Position numbers and translations under genes: made by a program
From: Pyrocephalus nanus
Taxonomy: Eukaryota > Chordata > Aves > Passeriformes > Tyrannidae
Length of the DNA: 64,000 nt
Direction: 5' to 3'
NCBI GenBank assembly: GCA_038380795.1
Contig: CM076276.1
Location: forward strand, 14,832,001 to 14,896,000
In this document: positions 1 through 13,700 of the stretch, in pieces
Layout of the letters: every line of letters begins with the position of its first letter
Numbering within the stretch: position 1 is the stretch's first letter
Notes under the pieces: generated by a model
What the model was told of the DNA's origin: nothing
What the model saw: only the letters and a program-made list of their open reading frames with translations
Databases searched by the model: none

Positions 1-1537
1 ACTCCTGCAGCCACGGCCACAGGGCCGTTTGCTGGGACACCCACTGTGAGCAGGCCTGAAAAACCCTGTTTTCCTGTGAATTGCCTTTGAAGCAGGAGTC
101 CCTTTGAGGTTTGTCCTTGCAAATCCCAGGGGTCTGTGGGGCTCAGACCCCCCCCCCTCAAGGCAGGGAGCACCACACGACCCCCCGTCTGAATCCGCAG
201 GAGCTGCAATTCCAGAGGAACCCAAATGAAAACGCGTCAGTTCACGATTCCACCCACAGAAAACGCCAAACTTGTATTATTTTTGAATCCCCTGATTTTT
301 TTTTTTTCAGGGCTGCTGGAAATAAGATCCCTTGCTTCTGACTTCTGAGCAGTAACGAGGTGAATCACTGCTGCAAACACCTCCCGTGGACCACCCAGCT
401 CCTCAGAGCTGGAAGCCACGGGTGCCAAAGTGCAGAACTATTTTCTTAACACGGCTGAGGTTGCACGAGGCAAAACACTCCAGAAAAGGAGCAGAGTCCC
501 CTAACGAGGTGGCCAAGTGAGAAGTGTGTTAATGAACACGGGCTGATTAATATGCATGGAAGCAAATCACATCTGGGTCAAAGGGGGAGCCCCAAACCCT
601 GAGTGTAACGTGTTCTCCTCATGGACCCCACATGTGTGTGTGATTCAGATTTAAATAGCTTTTTCCCCCCTCATAATTCTGGATAATTATCCAACTCTGC
701 ATCAATTCTTTTTTTTTTAACTAAATAATAGTTAGGATTTTTGTTCCTTACTGTGATTGGTCAGACCTTTCATTTTTGTAAGATTCTGTGACTTTCTGAA
801 GAGTCCTGCTGGGCTTTTAAAAATCGTGACTTGCAAATCACCATATCGAAAAACATGGTGCCAGTCACATAAAATACAGAATTACATGGGTTTAACATTT
901 ATTTGTTGTCGTTTTTAATGAGAAAACATGGATCTTTTTCAACAGAACGCTGGCTGAGAGTCCTCAGAGCAAAATTGTCCATCTGTTATTGATGTTTGTA
1001 CGTGGAATAATGTTTTGGGAGACCAGCTCTTAATTTGGGACACCAATCTCCACACTGAGCCTGTTAGAGGGAGTCACCCTGGAATAAACCACAGGGAAAT
1101 TCCAGGTTATGCAGATATGTCAAGGGGGGGGACTTGTAATTAAGACTTCGTAATTGAGGGGTTTGGGTCCTGTTCCAGGTTCACAGAAGTTAAAATTTTA
1201 AAAAAAAAAAAAAAAAAAGCTTTTTCAAAAGCACACCTCTGTATTTAATGCTTTATTTCCTCCCAGAGGGTCCCAGGAGCGTTGCTGTCACAGAGCCCTG
1301 GGCAGCAGCACCAGGAGCACCGTGGAAATCAAGTCACTCCTTACCCCTGGCTGATCCCTCTCCTGCTGAAAACCAGGGAAAAGCTCCCACTGTGAGCTCA
1401 GGAAGAGGCAGGGAGGAAAGGTTTGCCGTGCTGGAAGATGGGCAAAGTCTGCGTTAGGGCGCCAAAATGCACCACCCCGCTTTCCTGGTGGAATTTGAGG
1501 AGATTAAACACCTTCTGCTGCCTTCTTCCCGTTTCAG
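1..1537 (+). other. LMF1 intron, 5' part outside window
   Basis: This holds intronic sequence with no recognisable exon. It contains a T-run near 298-307, an A19 run at about 1200-1218, and an AT-rich unique stretch at about 530-1010. No CR1 fragment was recognised. The pyrimidine tract just before 1538 is the acceptor of the first visible exon. Confidence 0.8.
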
Positions 1538-1715
1538 GTGCTTCTGATCATCAGTGGGAACCTGAGTTTCCTGAACTGGCTGACCATGGTGCCCAGCATC
1601 GCCTGCTTCGACGATGCCAGCCTGGGATTCCTGTTCAGCCCCCGGCGCGGGGCCGTGAGGGAACGGGCGGCGCGGATGCAGCTCCGGCAGGGACAGGGAG
1701 AGAAAATCCCCCTGG
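1538..1715 (+). CDS. LMF1: LMF1 exon a (transmembrane segment)
   Basis: The exon follows a pyrimidine-rich acceptor ending TTTCAG at 1537 and ends at a CTGG|GTGAG donor. It is 178 nt, entering in phase 0 and leaving one base (G) for the next exon. It encodes about 59 residues: a hydrophobic membrane segment starting [15 protein letters not shown], the conserved ACFDDA(S)LGFLF stretch, then a basic, poorly conserved loop rich in Arg and Gln ([20 protein letters not shown]). This loop is also the variable part when compared with the human protein. Confidence 0.96.
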
Positions 1716-4700
1716 GTGAGTTTTTCCAGAGGGGGGAAAGGTTGGGCAGAGGAGTGTTTGGTGTGTTTGGCTCCAAAGCTCTCATCTCCTTTGGAGCTCA
1801 GCAGGGAGGGCCCATTGTGGGGTGGAGGCTGCCTGGACCTCGAGGTGCTGATGGTGACGTGAAGCTGGTGGTTGGTTCATGGGGCACTGTGGGGACACTG
1901 CCAGGGGGAGATTCCCATGGGGACATTGCTGCCAGGACACATCCTCCATGCAGGGCTGGTGTCCACAGCAAGTCCAGGCAGCTGCAGCTCTTGAAAGTCC
2001 CTGCTCTTTGCTCTCTCCTCAGTGAGCACCAGAATCCAACCCAAAACAAGTTTTCCAGCAGCCCCGCTCCAGAAGAAGCAGCAGTGGGATGTTTCTGGTG
2101 GTGCTGTGTAACAGATGTAGAGTTGTGTTTGTAGCGTTTTTCAAAACCACGCACAGGCAACAAATTGCCTGTAATATCAACAGCAGTCACAGATGCTCGT
2201 CTTTAAATGCACTGAACATCTGCCAGAAGAATGAAAAGTGTCAACAAGACTCAGCATCCCTCTTCAGTCCTTTGTCATCTACCAAGAAGCAGCTTATTAA
2301 CCGAAAATGTTGGTTCCAGCAGCTAATGCAGCTTCATTAAACTCTCTGTGTCCCTTATTTTACAGATTTTGCTGGAATAAACCTTAATCAGCTTTTCCCC
2401 TCCCGTAGCTTTGCTTTAGAGGTTGGGAGAGCCTCGAGCTTTCCTACCAACTCTGTTCATGCCTCCAGTCCCAAACAACACTCAGGTTTGCACCTTCCTT
2501 TGAGGAGGAGAAGCCAAAGGGCCCCTCTTTGCTCTGAGTCACCATGAGGGGAAGGAAGACCCTGGGTTTGAGGCTCTTGCTCCTTTTTTGTCGTGTTCCC
2601 CAGAAAACCTGACTAAGCCAGGGTGAGCAAGGAGAACCATCCCTTCATACCACTGCTCTGGAGGGTTATGTGTCCCTGTTCCAAAATGGGAATCCATAGG
2701 ACTAGGATATCTGTGATATTCTGGGAATTTGGATTTCTGTGTGTTTTTTTCTGCTGAGAAGGCAGGGGTTGTTGAGCTGTGTGCCAAGAGGGCCCAGAGG
2801 AGCCCTCACCCCTGGGTCAGCAGAGCAGAACAGGAGGGTACCCAGCCATGCCCTGCTCATGATCTGATTTTAGAAAGCTCTGGCCACATCCTTGAAGGGT
2901 TTGTGTGATTCCTGCTGAGACCTCCAGCTCCCATCCAGATCCCACTGGCTCGTGCTCTGTGCTCCCTCCCCAAGTTTTGCTCCATCCTTGCCATCTGGAT
3001 TATTTTTTTCCTTCTGTTAACCCCTTTTTCTCTATGGCTGAGCAGCTGTGACCCCGAGGGAACGATGACAGTGATGGTCACCACCTGCTGAAGGACAAAC
3101 ACTCCATGCACGGCCATGGACTGTGAGCTGAGGAGCCAAGTGGGGGGCTCTGTGTCTGTACCTGCTCTTTAATTACGGGGTAGGAAGTTCAGCCTGTCTA
3201 AAATAGGAAAAAATGCCCCAACAGGCTCACCCACAGCAGCCCAGGGAGCGAGGGGAGGCATCTCCTTCCCCATTCAAATGATTCTCCAGAAATGTTCTCA
3301 GACTAAACAATTATTAAGAGCTTCTGAGAGAGGTTCAAATAAACATCCCTCTCCTGCAGAGATAAGGGGAAAGCTCCACACAATTGCTTTGAATCTGATC
3401 CTTTGGCTGTTAATGTTAAATAAATTGAAAAGGGCCGTGAGGGAAGGAGCCCCTCGGGGGTCACCTCTGCTTATTTGTCTCATCGTGGCGGTGTCTGTCC
3501 TCACTGGGATCCTGTGCTGCTCCTGCAAACCCCACTCCAAAGGGCTGGCAGAGCAGCACAATTCTCATCCAGAAATGCTAAGGAGCAGAGATTTTGGAGG
3601 AGGAACATGAGCCCAGATGGTCAGAGCCTGGGGCAGCAGGAGGAGGCAGGAACGGGGCCGTGGGCGCTGGAGGAGCTCCACGTACGGCTCCCAGACCAGG
3701 AGGGTGATTCTGGGCAAGGTGCAAGTGCCAGCTGTGGTTTTTCCCCCCGTATGAGAGCGGTGATTAATGTTACATTTCAGACATTTTTCCTTTTAGCCCT
3801 TTCTCAGACTATTTAGAGACAGGCAGATCCGGGCAGCGATAGCCGAGGTCGGGGGGGTGGCCGGCGGCTGGGCCAGCACGGGGAGGGGGGATCCCACGGG
3901 GAGGGGGAGCAGAGCCCACCACGGGGAGTGAAATCACCTTCCTCTGGCCTGGTTCTGTGTCCCACACAGGCTGCCACATCCGCAGGGTGGTGAACATCTC
4001 CTTCGGCCTCCTCCTCGCCTACCTCAGCGTGCCCGTGGTCCTGAACCTGCTCAACTCCAGACAAGTCATGAACACCTCCTTCAACCCCCTCAGAATAGTC
4101 AACACCTACGGAGCTTTCGGGAGGTACACGTTGTTTAATGGCACTTTCTGTGGCTCTGCTCCCCTCCCCAGGATATTCCAGAGCTGCACAGTCTGCGTGC
4201 CTGGGATCTGAACAGGAATCCTTCCAGTAGACTGGGAATATCTGAGAGAGACGTGGAGAAAGGGAGCAGGTTTCTTTCCCACTGAACTACCTTTTATGGA
4301 ATATCTGTTTGTGAGAAGGAAGGAGAGAAGGAGAAGGTTTCTTTCCCCCCAAATCACAATTTATTTTCTTCGAGCTGCTTTTAATTGGCTCGTTGTGTCG
4401 ATGCAGCAAATGGAACAGCGGGATGAAAATCTCCGTAAGAGAGTTCATCCAGTGGATACTCTTCACCATCACCAGCCCTCTTTATTTATGGGGAACCTCT
4501 CTTCCCCTGTGCACGTCTGCTCTCCCTCATGTAAATATTCACAGCAGTTCTTGGGTAGCAGATTTTGGGCCAACAAAAGGAAGTGCTTTTCCCAACGAGT
4601 GACTTGGGGAATTCGCTGCTACAGGAAACTGTGGAGACGAAAGTATAAATGGCCTCAGAAAAGAAGATTTGAGAGGACAAGGCCAACAGCAGCCTGGCTG

Positions 4701-7700
4701 CTTCCTCCAGCTCAGGAAATCCTCAGGGGCACCAAAAGGGCCAGACCTCTCTCCATGGAGCTCTGGCTTTGCCACAGAGCTGGTTGTGGTGGCCATGGGA
4801 TGTTCCCCAGGGGCCTGAGAGGAGGGGTGGGATGGGCAGCTCTTGGTTAGTGGTCCCATGGGAGAAGCCAACAGTAAATCAGTATATTTTATAGCAGGTG
4901 AAGCAGTTTGGCTGTTAAAGGTCTGGCCAAGCAGCTGCTGAAGGGGAGGAGCAGGTCTCACCACGGGCACTGGAAATGCAGAGGACACATCAGATGGATG
5001 TGATGTTTTCCCCAGTTTTTCAAACAGCAGAAATTTCTGTGGGGAAGGAAAAAAGCTAGGAAAAAAAAATTATCAAAAATACCAACTAGGAAAAAAAAAT
5101 ATTACAAATACCAACACTAATTGCTGAAAAATGCCAAAATTTCTCCTCTTTCTTGAGAGTGGGAGAAATAACCCCTGAACCTCTTTGAAGGCTGGAGTGG
5201 GGAAGCTACGGGAGATTGTTTTCTTTGGGTTGTTGTTCTTTTTCTTCTTCAGTCTATGGTTTCTGTTTCAACAGTTACCAGAACCTAAAGAGCATGTGAT
5301 GAAATGCTGCTGTAATATGTTTGTAATTCCAGCCTATGTAAACCAATAAAAAGAGGATTGCAGCTTATAATGAATATACGATTATGTGAAACTTGACATA
5401 TTTTGAATCACACAGTAGGAACATACTTTTATTAGTAATTTGGTGTCCCTGATTTACAGTGTGTTTCTAACCATTGGGCAGCTGGCCATGGCTCATAACT
5501 CAGCCCAGTGCATAATACGGGATTTGGCTGGAGAATCCAGAAATCTATTAAATGTAGGTAACAATTATAAGCACAGAATTCCTTGGGTTGGGAGCACCTA
5601 TCCCTGGGAGCATCAGGGAAGAAGTTGGAGGCTGCTTGTTTCCAAGCTTTCTGTTTTTTTGGGGTTAGAGAGACCAAAGTATTAAAAATTTGAAGGGGTG
5701 CTGGGAGCTGGACAGCTTTGATGGGCAGATGGAGGGAGTTCTGTGTTCCTGCTGGAAAGCAGCTCTTGGGGGCAGGGAGTGTCACTGGCAGCCCGTGGAG
5801 GACTCTGTGGTGGTGTTTTCATGGGCACTCCCCATGGCCTGGAGTTTGCCATCCCCACTGCTCTGTCCCAGAGGGAGTCACACATGGCCTGCCTCTGATC
5901 CACTTTCCCATTTCTGTGGGAATCATCTCTCTGGAGCACAGCCCCTCCTGGGACTGGCCCAGCTGCAGGTGATGGAAGGAAGGACGTGGAATTTGAAGCT
6001 TTCCCTGTGCTTTGCTGCTGCACAGGGGAAAGGCTGCTGGGCCCAGAGGTCCTTTGTGACTTGGCCCATCAGGAGCCAGCTGTACCACCAGGCCAGTGAC
6101 TTGTGTGCACAGTGACTCATGAACCAGTGTTTGTAAATTTGGTATCAGGGAGAAATGGTTCCCTGTGAGGGTGGGCAGGCCCTGGCACAGGTTGCCCAGA
6201 GAAGCTGTGGCTGCTCCATCCCTTGGAAGTGTCCAAGGCCGGGTTGGACAGGGCTTGGAGCAACCTGGGACAGTGGAAGGTGTCCCTAAGGGAACAAGAT
6301 GAGCTTTAAGATCCCTTCCAACCCACACCATTCCACGATTCTGTGCTTTGACGTGACCTCAGACAAATCACAGTGTCCTGTTGTATCCCACAGCATTACC
6401 AAGGAGAGGACAGAAGTCATCCTTCAGGGGACATCCAGCCTGGATCCCAACGACCCCACTGCTGTGTGGGAGGAGTTTGAGTTCAAGTGCAAGCCCGGGG
6501 ACTTGAAGAGGAGGCCGTGCTTCATCTCCCCCTACCACTACCGCCTGGACTGGCTCATGTGGTTCGCTGCCTTCCAGGTACCTGCCCCTGGCTGCTCAGA
6601 GACCTGGGTCTTCCTCGACCAGGGAAAACAATTAGCATGGATTTACCCTGTGTTGGGATGGCAGGGGAACGCTGGAAGCCTTGGCTGAGTTAGTTTTATT
6701 CCCAAAGGGTTTCTGCTGCTGCTGTAGTGAAACTCCTGACAGTTTTCTGGGAGGCTTTTTCATTGTCTCTCAGCAATAGGAAGGATCAGTGTCAGGGACA
6801 CCCCTGGGGGCACCAGCTCCCACTGCCCACCTGCCAACACGTGGATAAAGGGTCCCTCCAAATGTTTTCCCCACGTGGTATCAGCAGACAGGTGACAGCC
6901 ATAAATTACATAAGATGGGGGGAACTTGTAATATTAATTTTCGTGTATCTTTGAGCTGATTTTGCAAATCTTGCCCGCGTGACACGAGAGCTTGGACTGG
7001 GTTTTATAAAACTGAGGCTTGAGTGGCATGAAGCAAGCCCATCTCAGATTATCCCTTTGTTCCTGCATCCTCTCCTGGAATATCCCCTTCCCTCCTGCCC
7101 CAAACTCCTCCGTTGGCTTCCTCTGTGGTGTTTTCGTTCCGGCGCCGTTGGGATTCCTGGGCGATGACATAACCCTGGTGCTTGGGCCATGGTTTGGGTA
7201 TTTACCCCGCTGGTTTGTGCGTGCTGGAATTTCATTTAATCTGCATTAGGTATGCTTATCCCCCAGGAAAACCACGGCCAAGCCTCCAGCTCCAGCCGGC
7301 AGCGCTGCCCGGCGTCCCGGAAAGGCGCAGAGGGCAGGTGGGAGCTGCTGGTTTAAACCTGAGCTTTGGGAGGGCTCTGAGCGGAGGAGAAATCAAGGCA
7401 TCCAAGCAAAGGCTGTTTCTGAGATGAGGGAAAGGCTGTCTCCAGGGTAGGAATGTCCTGAAGGTTTTAGGATAGAGAGGGGTGTGAGGTTTAAAGCTGA
7501 AGGAGGGCTGGCCATGAGCCCTGCCCAGAGGTGAGGCCGTGCTGAGGGATTCCAGTGCATCCCAGTTCCATCTCTCCACAGGGCCAGGCCAGGTGTTCGT
7601 GTACCCAGGAAGGAGGAGGAAGAGGAAATAACTCAGCCTCTTCACATCTTTATTATTAGTGTTGAATTCCTTATTAGTGTTGATTTCCTTATTATCAGTG

Positions 7701-10700
7701 TTTGATTCACTGGAAGGTTCCCCCAAGGGTTTCTGCTCACCTGGACACCGGGGGTTGCTGCAGAGCAGCCTGTTGAAGTGTGTCCAGAGCAGCTAATTAG
7801 CAGCAATTAGCATTGTGGGTCTCCTGGCAGTGGCAGGAGGAGAGGGCATCCCTCCCATAGGGTGGGTCTGTCAGCCTGCAGCCCATCCATCACCTCCCAG
7901 TATGGAACACCATCTGGAAATGGGTCTGTTGCCCCTTCCCAGCCGTCCCAGCGTGTGCTGCCTGCAGTGCTCCCAAGTCCCTCTTGCCCCTGGGGACTTC
8001 CCTGGGACCCTCAGTGCACACAGGTCCCTGTGAAAGCAGTTTCAGGTCCTCCTTAGAAGGAGCATTAACAAAAAGTGCAGAAAGGAGAAAAAAACCCTCT
8101 GTAAAGTGGAGATGGCTTGTGGAAAACGGTGGGAAGGCGCCTGGGCACGGCAGTGAGTGTTTTCAGCTCTGGATGTTCAGGCATGTAAATACCTGCTTAA
8201 GCATGGAAGTAAATCCCATTTGGAATGGCCGAGTTTGAGCACTGAGGAGCTGCATATTTGTTGCCAGCTGCCCTCCCTGGGCAGCCAGAAAAGCCCCTGC
8301 TGCTGGGGTGTTGTTCTGCCTCGAGTCCTGCAGGGCTGGTGGGAAGGATGGGGGAACCAGGAGTTGAAAGCCCAGAAGTTTGTGCAGCCAGAGGAGTTTT
8401 TCAAAACCCGCGTGGTAGTTTACAGAGTCCATAAAACCGAGTTACTTCAGCCTCTGGATTAGATTTAATTTGTTTTCAGAAGCTCTGGACTGTTTCTCCA
8501 CCACCGCTCGCCGTCTGCCCCGGCGCTCCGAGCCGGCGGCCGCGGGGCTGGTTTTGCAGTTCGTTGGCAGTGGCCAGGTAAGGAGCTGACATATCCAGCT
8601 CTGACAGGCTGTGGAAAAGCCAAGGACTTGGGGGAAGGATATTTACCATCCCTTTGTGCTGCTCCTGACAGGTTCCTCTTTGCACCTCATCACCACTTGA
8701 CATACGACGCCTTCCCGCGCTCGGGGTTTCCTGCAGAACTTTCCACCTTGGCTGTAGCTGTGGGATTCACTTTGAAGCTCTGGAGCAGGGGGAGAACCAG
8801 GCCCTTGGCACAGGGAGGGGGAGCCAGGCCCTTGGCACAGGGAGGGGGTGACCACCAGCACAGCCCTGGTGGTGCTGCTCCACCTCTGAGTCACAATTTA
8901 TTAGTTGCTGCCTCTTAATCACCGTGCCAGCAGTGCTGTAATTACATGTAATGTAACGTGGCATTATTTTCCAGGAAACAATTTTCGTGATGTTAATTTT
9001 ATTATCTAAAAATAATGTGCCTTTTCACTTGTTTTCTAAATCCCCTCTTTGTTCCTGTGTCTCGCCATCCCGAGGGTGCTGCAGGCTCTGAACTGAAGCC
9101 CTTCATCTCGTTCTGGCAGGGGCAGAACCCAGCCAGAAACATGTCTGAGTTGCTTCTTCCCGTCTGCAGAAGGGGAAAACCCCCCAGGAATGTGTGGGAA
9201 ATCTGTGGGACCCTTTTCAGTCGTTTCTCAGCACTGCCTTGGCTTGTCCTGCTGATCCCCTGGGCACTGGGGGCAAAGGGGGCCTGGGGGGCTCCCAGCA
9301 AAACAGGAGCTGATGTTCAGGTGCTCCTTGATCAGCTTGGTCACCCAGGACCAGTCACCTCCATCAAAGCAATTTAAACCAAGGGCTGAGTCAACCTGAT
9401 GCATGTTCTGGGATAATGGGATTTTAGCTGAAAGGAATGGCACATTCACAGATGCCACCAGGCTGTGAATGAACCCTGTGGAGAATCATCCCGTCCCTGA
9501 ATGGTTTGGGTTGGGAGGGACCTTAAAGACCATCCAGTGCCACCCCCTGCCATGGGCAGGGACACCTTCCACCAGCCCAGGGTGCTCCAAGCCCTGTCCA
9601 ACCTGGCCTGGGACACTTCCAGGGATCCAGGGGCAGCCACAGCTTCTCTGGGCAACCTGTGCCAGGGCCTGCCCACCCTCTGAGAAGGGAGGAAATAATG
9701 GGTGAAATGGCAGAATCTGATTTAATCTCACAAAATTCAAGTTAAGCATTAGGAATAAATTTCCCCCTTGACACTTGCCTGTGTTAGTGCAATGGTATCC
9801 TGTTTTTACAGAAGCTGGAGGCAAATTCTTAAGGCTTTATCTGTCCTCCAGCTACTGATGCCAACCCTCCTGTCATTATTTGACTTCTTTGTGGTGGCAT
9901 TTTAGAAGGAGCTCAGCCATCACAACCCAGCGCTGAGCTGGGCTGTGCTGCTGGCACAGAAATGCAATTTCTGGCAGGCTGTGGGTGGAATCAGCATCGC
10001 TGATAAATAACAAACCAGAAAACAAAATGCTGCTCATAGTTTTGGGGCTTGGAGTCGGCCAGCCTTGCTGGTAGTGGGAAGTCTGGGACTTTACAAAAGC
10101 CAGTTGTTTACCATCCCAAGGGCTTGATCCCCACCAGTGGCAGCAGTGGAAAAGCCTTCAGTGCTCTGAGTAAGGAAAAATCAAAGGGAAGGCTTTTCCT
10201 CTCCTTACTGTGTCATGGAGGGTATTTATTCTGTTTGGGAACTGCATTTGGCCAGTGCAGGGGTACCCTCTTGGCTCTTCCCCAATAACTGCTGCTCAAG
10301 AACAACAAAGTTATTGCTGTCTTCATACTGGTTTTAAAGCTCAGGGAGGGTCTTGCTGGGTTGTACCTTGAGGCTGCTCCAGAAGTCTTTTGGGATGCTC
10401 TGAGAAGCAATGTGCATTTTCCAGATATGGTGTTACTTATAAATAATCCTCAGCTGCCTTCCTGAGAGGAGAGGGAACCTCCAGCAGCAGGATTGATGCC
10501 CTGAGGTTCTCCCCGGGGTCAGGGAGTCGTGCCGGAGACTTCACGTTATCACGGCACGAGCTGGAAGAGCCGAGGAGAAGTAACACCATTTATGGAGGAG
10601 GCAGATGAATGTCTTTGTGAAATGTTTTATTCAAGCCTCTGTTATCTCGGTCTTCCAGCCAGAAGGTGCTTCAGGAAAAAGCTGCACGGCAGCAGAGTGG

Positions 10701-13700
10701 AGGAGGAGGTGTTGGTAGTGCAATAAAACCTCAGCCTCGTGCTCGCCGTACCGAGCTCAGCCTTTTACATTTCCTTTCTTCCCCCTTCTGCAAACACAGG
10801 CCTCAGCTCACTTCCATTTTCCATTGCAGCATTTTGGTCCGTGTTCAGCTGGGGAGGGTTTGATTTTCCCCTCTCAGCTGTGTTTGGTTGTCTCCCTGTG
10901 AATGTGAACAATTCCAAAGCCCCGAGCTGAGCTCCCGGGAGGAGTCGCCTCCAGCAGCGCCATTGCCATGGAAGAGCCCAAAAATCCCCAATCAGCCCCA
11001 CAGCCTATCGTGCCATGGGCTGTATAAATAGAGTCAGACCTTGTCCATGCAGGGAATGCTTGTTGTCTGCAGTGGCCCTTGTACCTGCCTGTCTAGACTC
11101 TGTTCTGGAACAAAGTGACTTTTCTCTCCCGATACAGAGGTGATACGGGAGCTGTGCCAGCTGTGCTGTTTCCCTGGATAGGTGGGATCTAAGAGCTGGT
11201 TCCCAAAGTCTTGCTCTGCTCTCTCATGCAGCCTTTTATTCCTGCCTCCTTCAGGGAGCAGCTTCTTTCCCAAGGATTTTCTGATAGGATGGAGCAAGGG
11301 GTGGGTTTCAGTGAGTAAGTGCCCCTGCTGAGATCCTGTACCTTAGGCCAGACCTGGGGAGACACAGCTTGTCCCTTTGGGAATCTAATACAAAGGAAGA
11401 GATGGAATCAGGGAGGAATCCTTCCCTGTGAGGGTGGGGATGCCCTGGCACAGGTTGCCCAGAGAAGCTGTGGCTGCCCCAGCCCTGGGAGTGTCCAAGG
11501 CCAGGTTGGACGGGGCTTGGAGTAACCTGGGCTGGTGGAAGGTGTCCCTGCCCATGGCAGGGGTGGAATGGGATGGGCTTTAAGGTCCCTTCCAACCCAG
11601 GATTCTTTGTGGTTATTTGAGATAATGAGAAATGGTGTGACCTGACCTCAGGCCTTCCTTGGTTGAGTCATTTGTGGAGTGGAGTGGAAGCAAACAGCAG
11701 TGGCTGGAATAATATGAGATAACCAAGGGATGAGTTTGTTGTGCCCTGTTTTCTGTAGGACACAGAGAGTGTCCCCTGATAGCCCATGTTCCCTAAACAC
11801 TGAGAGTTGAAGGTGCTTGGCTAAGGAAGGGGAACCAGCAGAGGACAGAGCAGCGTGGATATCGAGCGCAGATATCCAGGGTGATGAAATTCCCACGTCA
11901 CGTCCCGCGGTGGCTCAGCCGGGACACGAAAAACGCGGGAAATGTGACCCTCCCTGCCCCTGTGTCAGCCACCAGCTCCGATGTGAGACCCTGCAGGGCT
12001 CCCAACCCCAGGAAATAATAACCCCGGGCTCCTGTGCCAAGTTTCCAGCTGTTCCCACATGTGCATCTCGGCGTTCCCTCCTCCCGAGCGCCTGTGCCAG
12101 CACCGAGATTCAATAAACCACCACACTAATCCGCAGTCCTTTTTCATTAAATGACCAATTAAAGCCAGAGGAAAAGAGCTCTTATTATTATTATTTCAGT
12201 TGGGAACATGTTCCCCATAGTGCTGGGGGGGTTTTATGTGTGTTTTTTGGGATGATAACGTTCCCTCTGCTCTGTTATCTGCGCAGTTCGGTTGCTACCG
12301 TGGCTCCTTGGCCCGGCTCCTCGCTGTTCCTGACTTAGCAGTGATTTGGTTTTAGGTTCTGCAAAGTTATTAAATACTCCTGTACACAAGTTAATGTGTT
12401 CAAGGTGAGAGCACTGCTGGTAAAGTGGCTGAGTGGAGAGGGCAGGTTGGAGAGACATCTCAGTGTTGCTCAGGAGGTGCAAGTACTCGGTGACCCCGTG
12501 CTGGGCCACGTGTGGGTGAGAAAAGGAGCAAATCCCTGTCCCAGAGCAGCATTTGGGGCAAGACTGGCACAGGAAGATGGGGGGAAATGTTAATTGAGTT
12601 GATGGGGGTTTTTTCCATGTTTAGGTGCCTTAATTGTTTTCTGTGCTAAAACAGAAAGAAAACCCTCAAAAGGTAAAAGGACTGTGGCGTGTTCCTCCTC
12701 TGGGGGTGGCTGATCCCCCAGTTACCCAGGCTGTGGGGGTCCCTGGGTCCCCAGCAGTCCCAGCCTGGGTTCAGCACTGGCCCTGCATGGCCTGGCAGGA
12801 GCTGCAGTCCTGGGAGCCATCTCCATGTAGGGTCAGTCCCTCTGCTTCTCTCTGTGCTTGGTGAAGACCCAAACCCTAAAGATGACCCCAAAACATGCCT
12901 GCCCACCTTACAGCAACACGTGCACCTATCCTGGATTTTTTGTTATTATTACTAATCCACCAGGTGGTTCAGGCTCTGTTTTACAGACTCAGAGCTGGCA
13001 CTGTCACCAAGTCCCCCCAGCCTGACCATGCACACCCTGTTCAGGTCTGAGGCTCTGGATCCACACAGGAACCATCACCTTCCCACCTCGGGGTGTGATG
13101 CTTCCCTGGATGCAGCCCAGATCTGCTGGACTCCTTTTTTTCCCCTCCCTTTGCCACCATCTCACTTTGCAGAGTAATGAGTTAACCATCAGGGTCCTGG
13201 ATCCTGGATCCTGCCAAACTCCAAACCCTGGGCAAGGGCAGGATCCAAACCCTGGGCAGTGGGGGATCCAAACCCTGGGCAGGGGCAGAATCCAAACCCT
13301 GGGCAGTGGGGGATCCAAACCCTGGGCAGGGGCAGAATCCAAACCCTGGGCAGTGGGGGATCCAAACCCTGGGCAGTGGGGGATCCAAACCCTGGGCAAG
13401 GGCAGGATCCAAACCCTGGGCAGTGGGGGATCCAAACCCTGGGCAGTGGGGGATCCAAACCCTGGGCAAGGGCAGGATCCAAACCCTGGGCAGTGGGGGA
13501 TCCAAACCCTGGGCAGGGGGTGGGGCTGTGCCGGGTGGAAATTTCTCACCACAGACTTAATGCTGGGGCCAGACATGTTGTAAATTTTACAAGAAAAACA
13601 CTTTACGAACCAGAAGTCCAACTCTCGTGTGCAGGGAGCTGCTAATTAACAATTTGGAGGCCACGGGAGCCAGGGAGCCGATCCCGCCCTCCCAGAGCCT

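Larger units (their letters stand above)
4124..6393 (+). other. LMF1 intron
   Basis: The intron is 2270 bases. It contains a roughly 32-bp imperfect direct duplication at 5055-5116 (each unit AGGAAAAAAAAAT followed by A/T-rich sequence and AATACCAAC) and one forward CR1 3' end at 6139-6344. Otherwise I see unique sequence only. Confidence 0.8.

Noticed and set aside
13004..13645. Open frames encoding repeated peptides ([26 protein letters not shown])
   Set aside because: Direct translation of the minisatellite; the array lies within an LMF1 intron.
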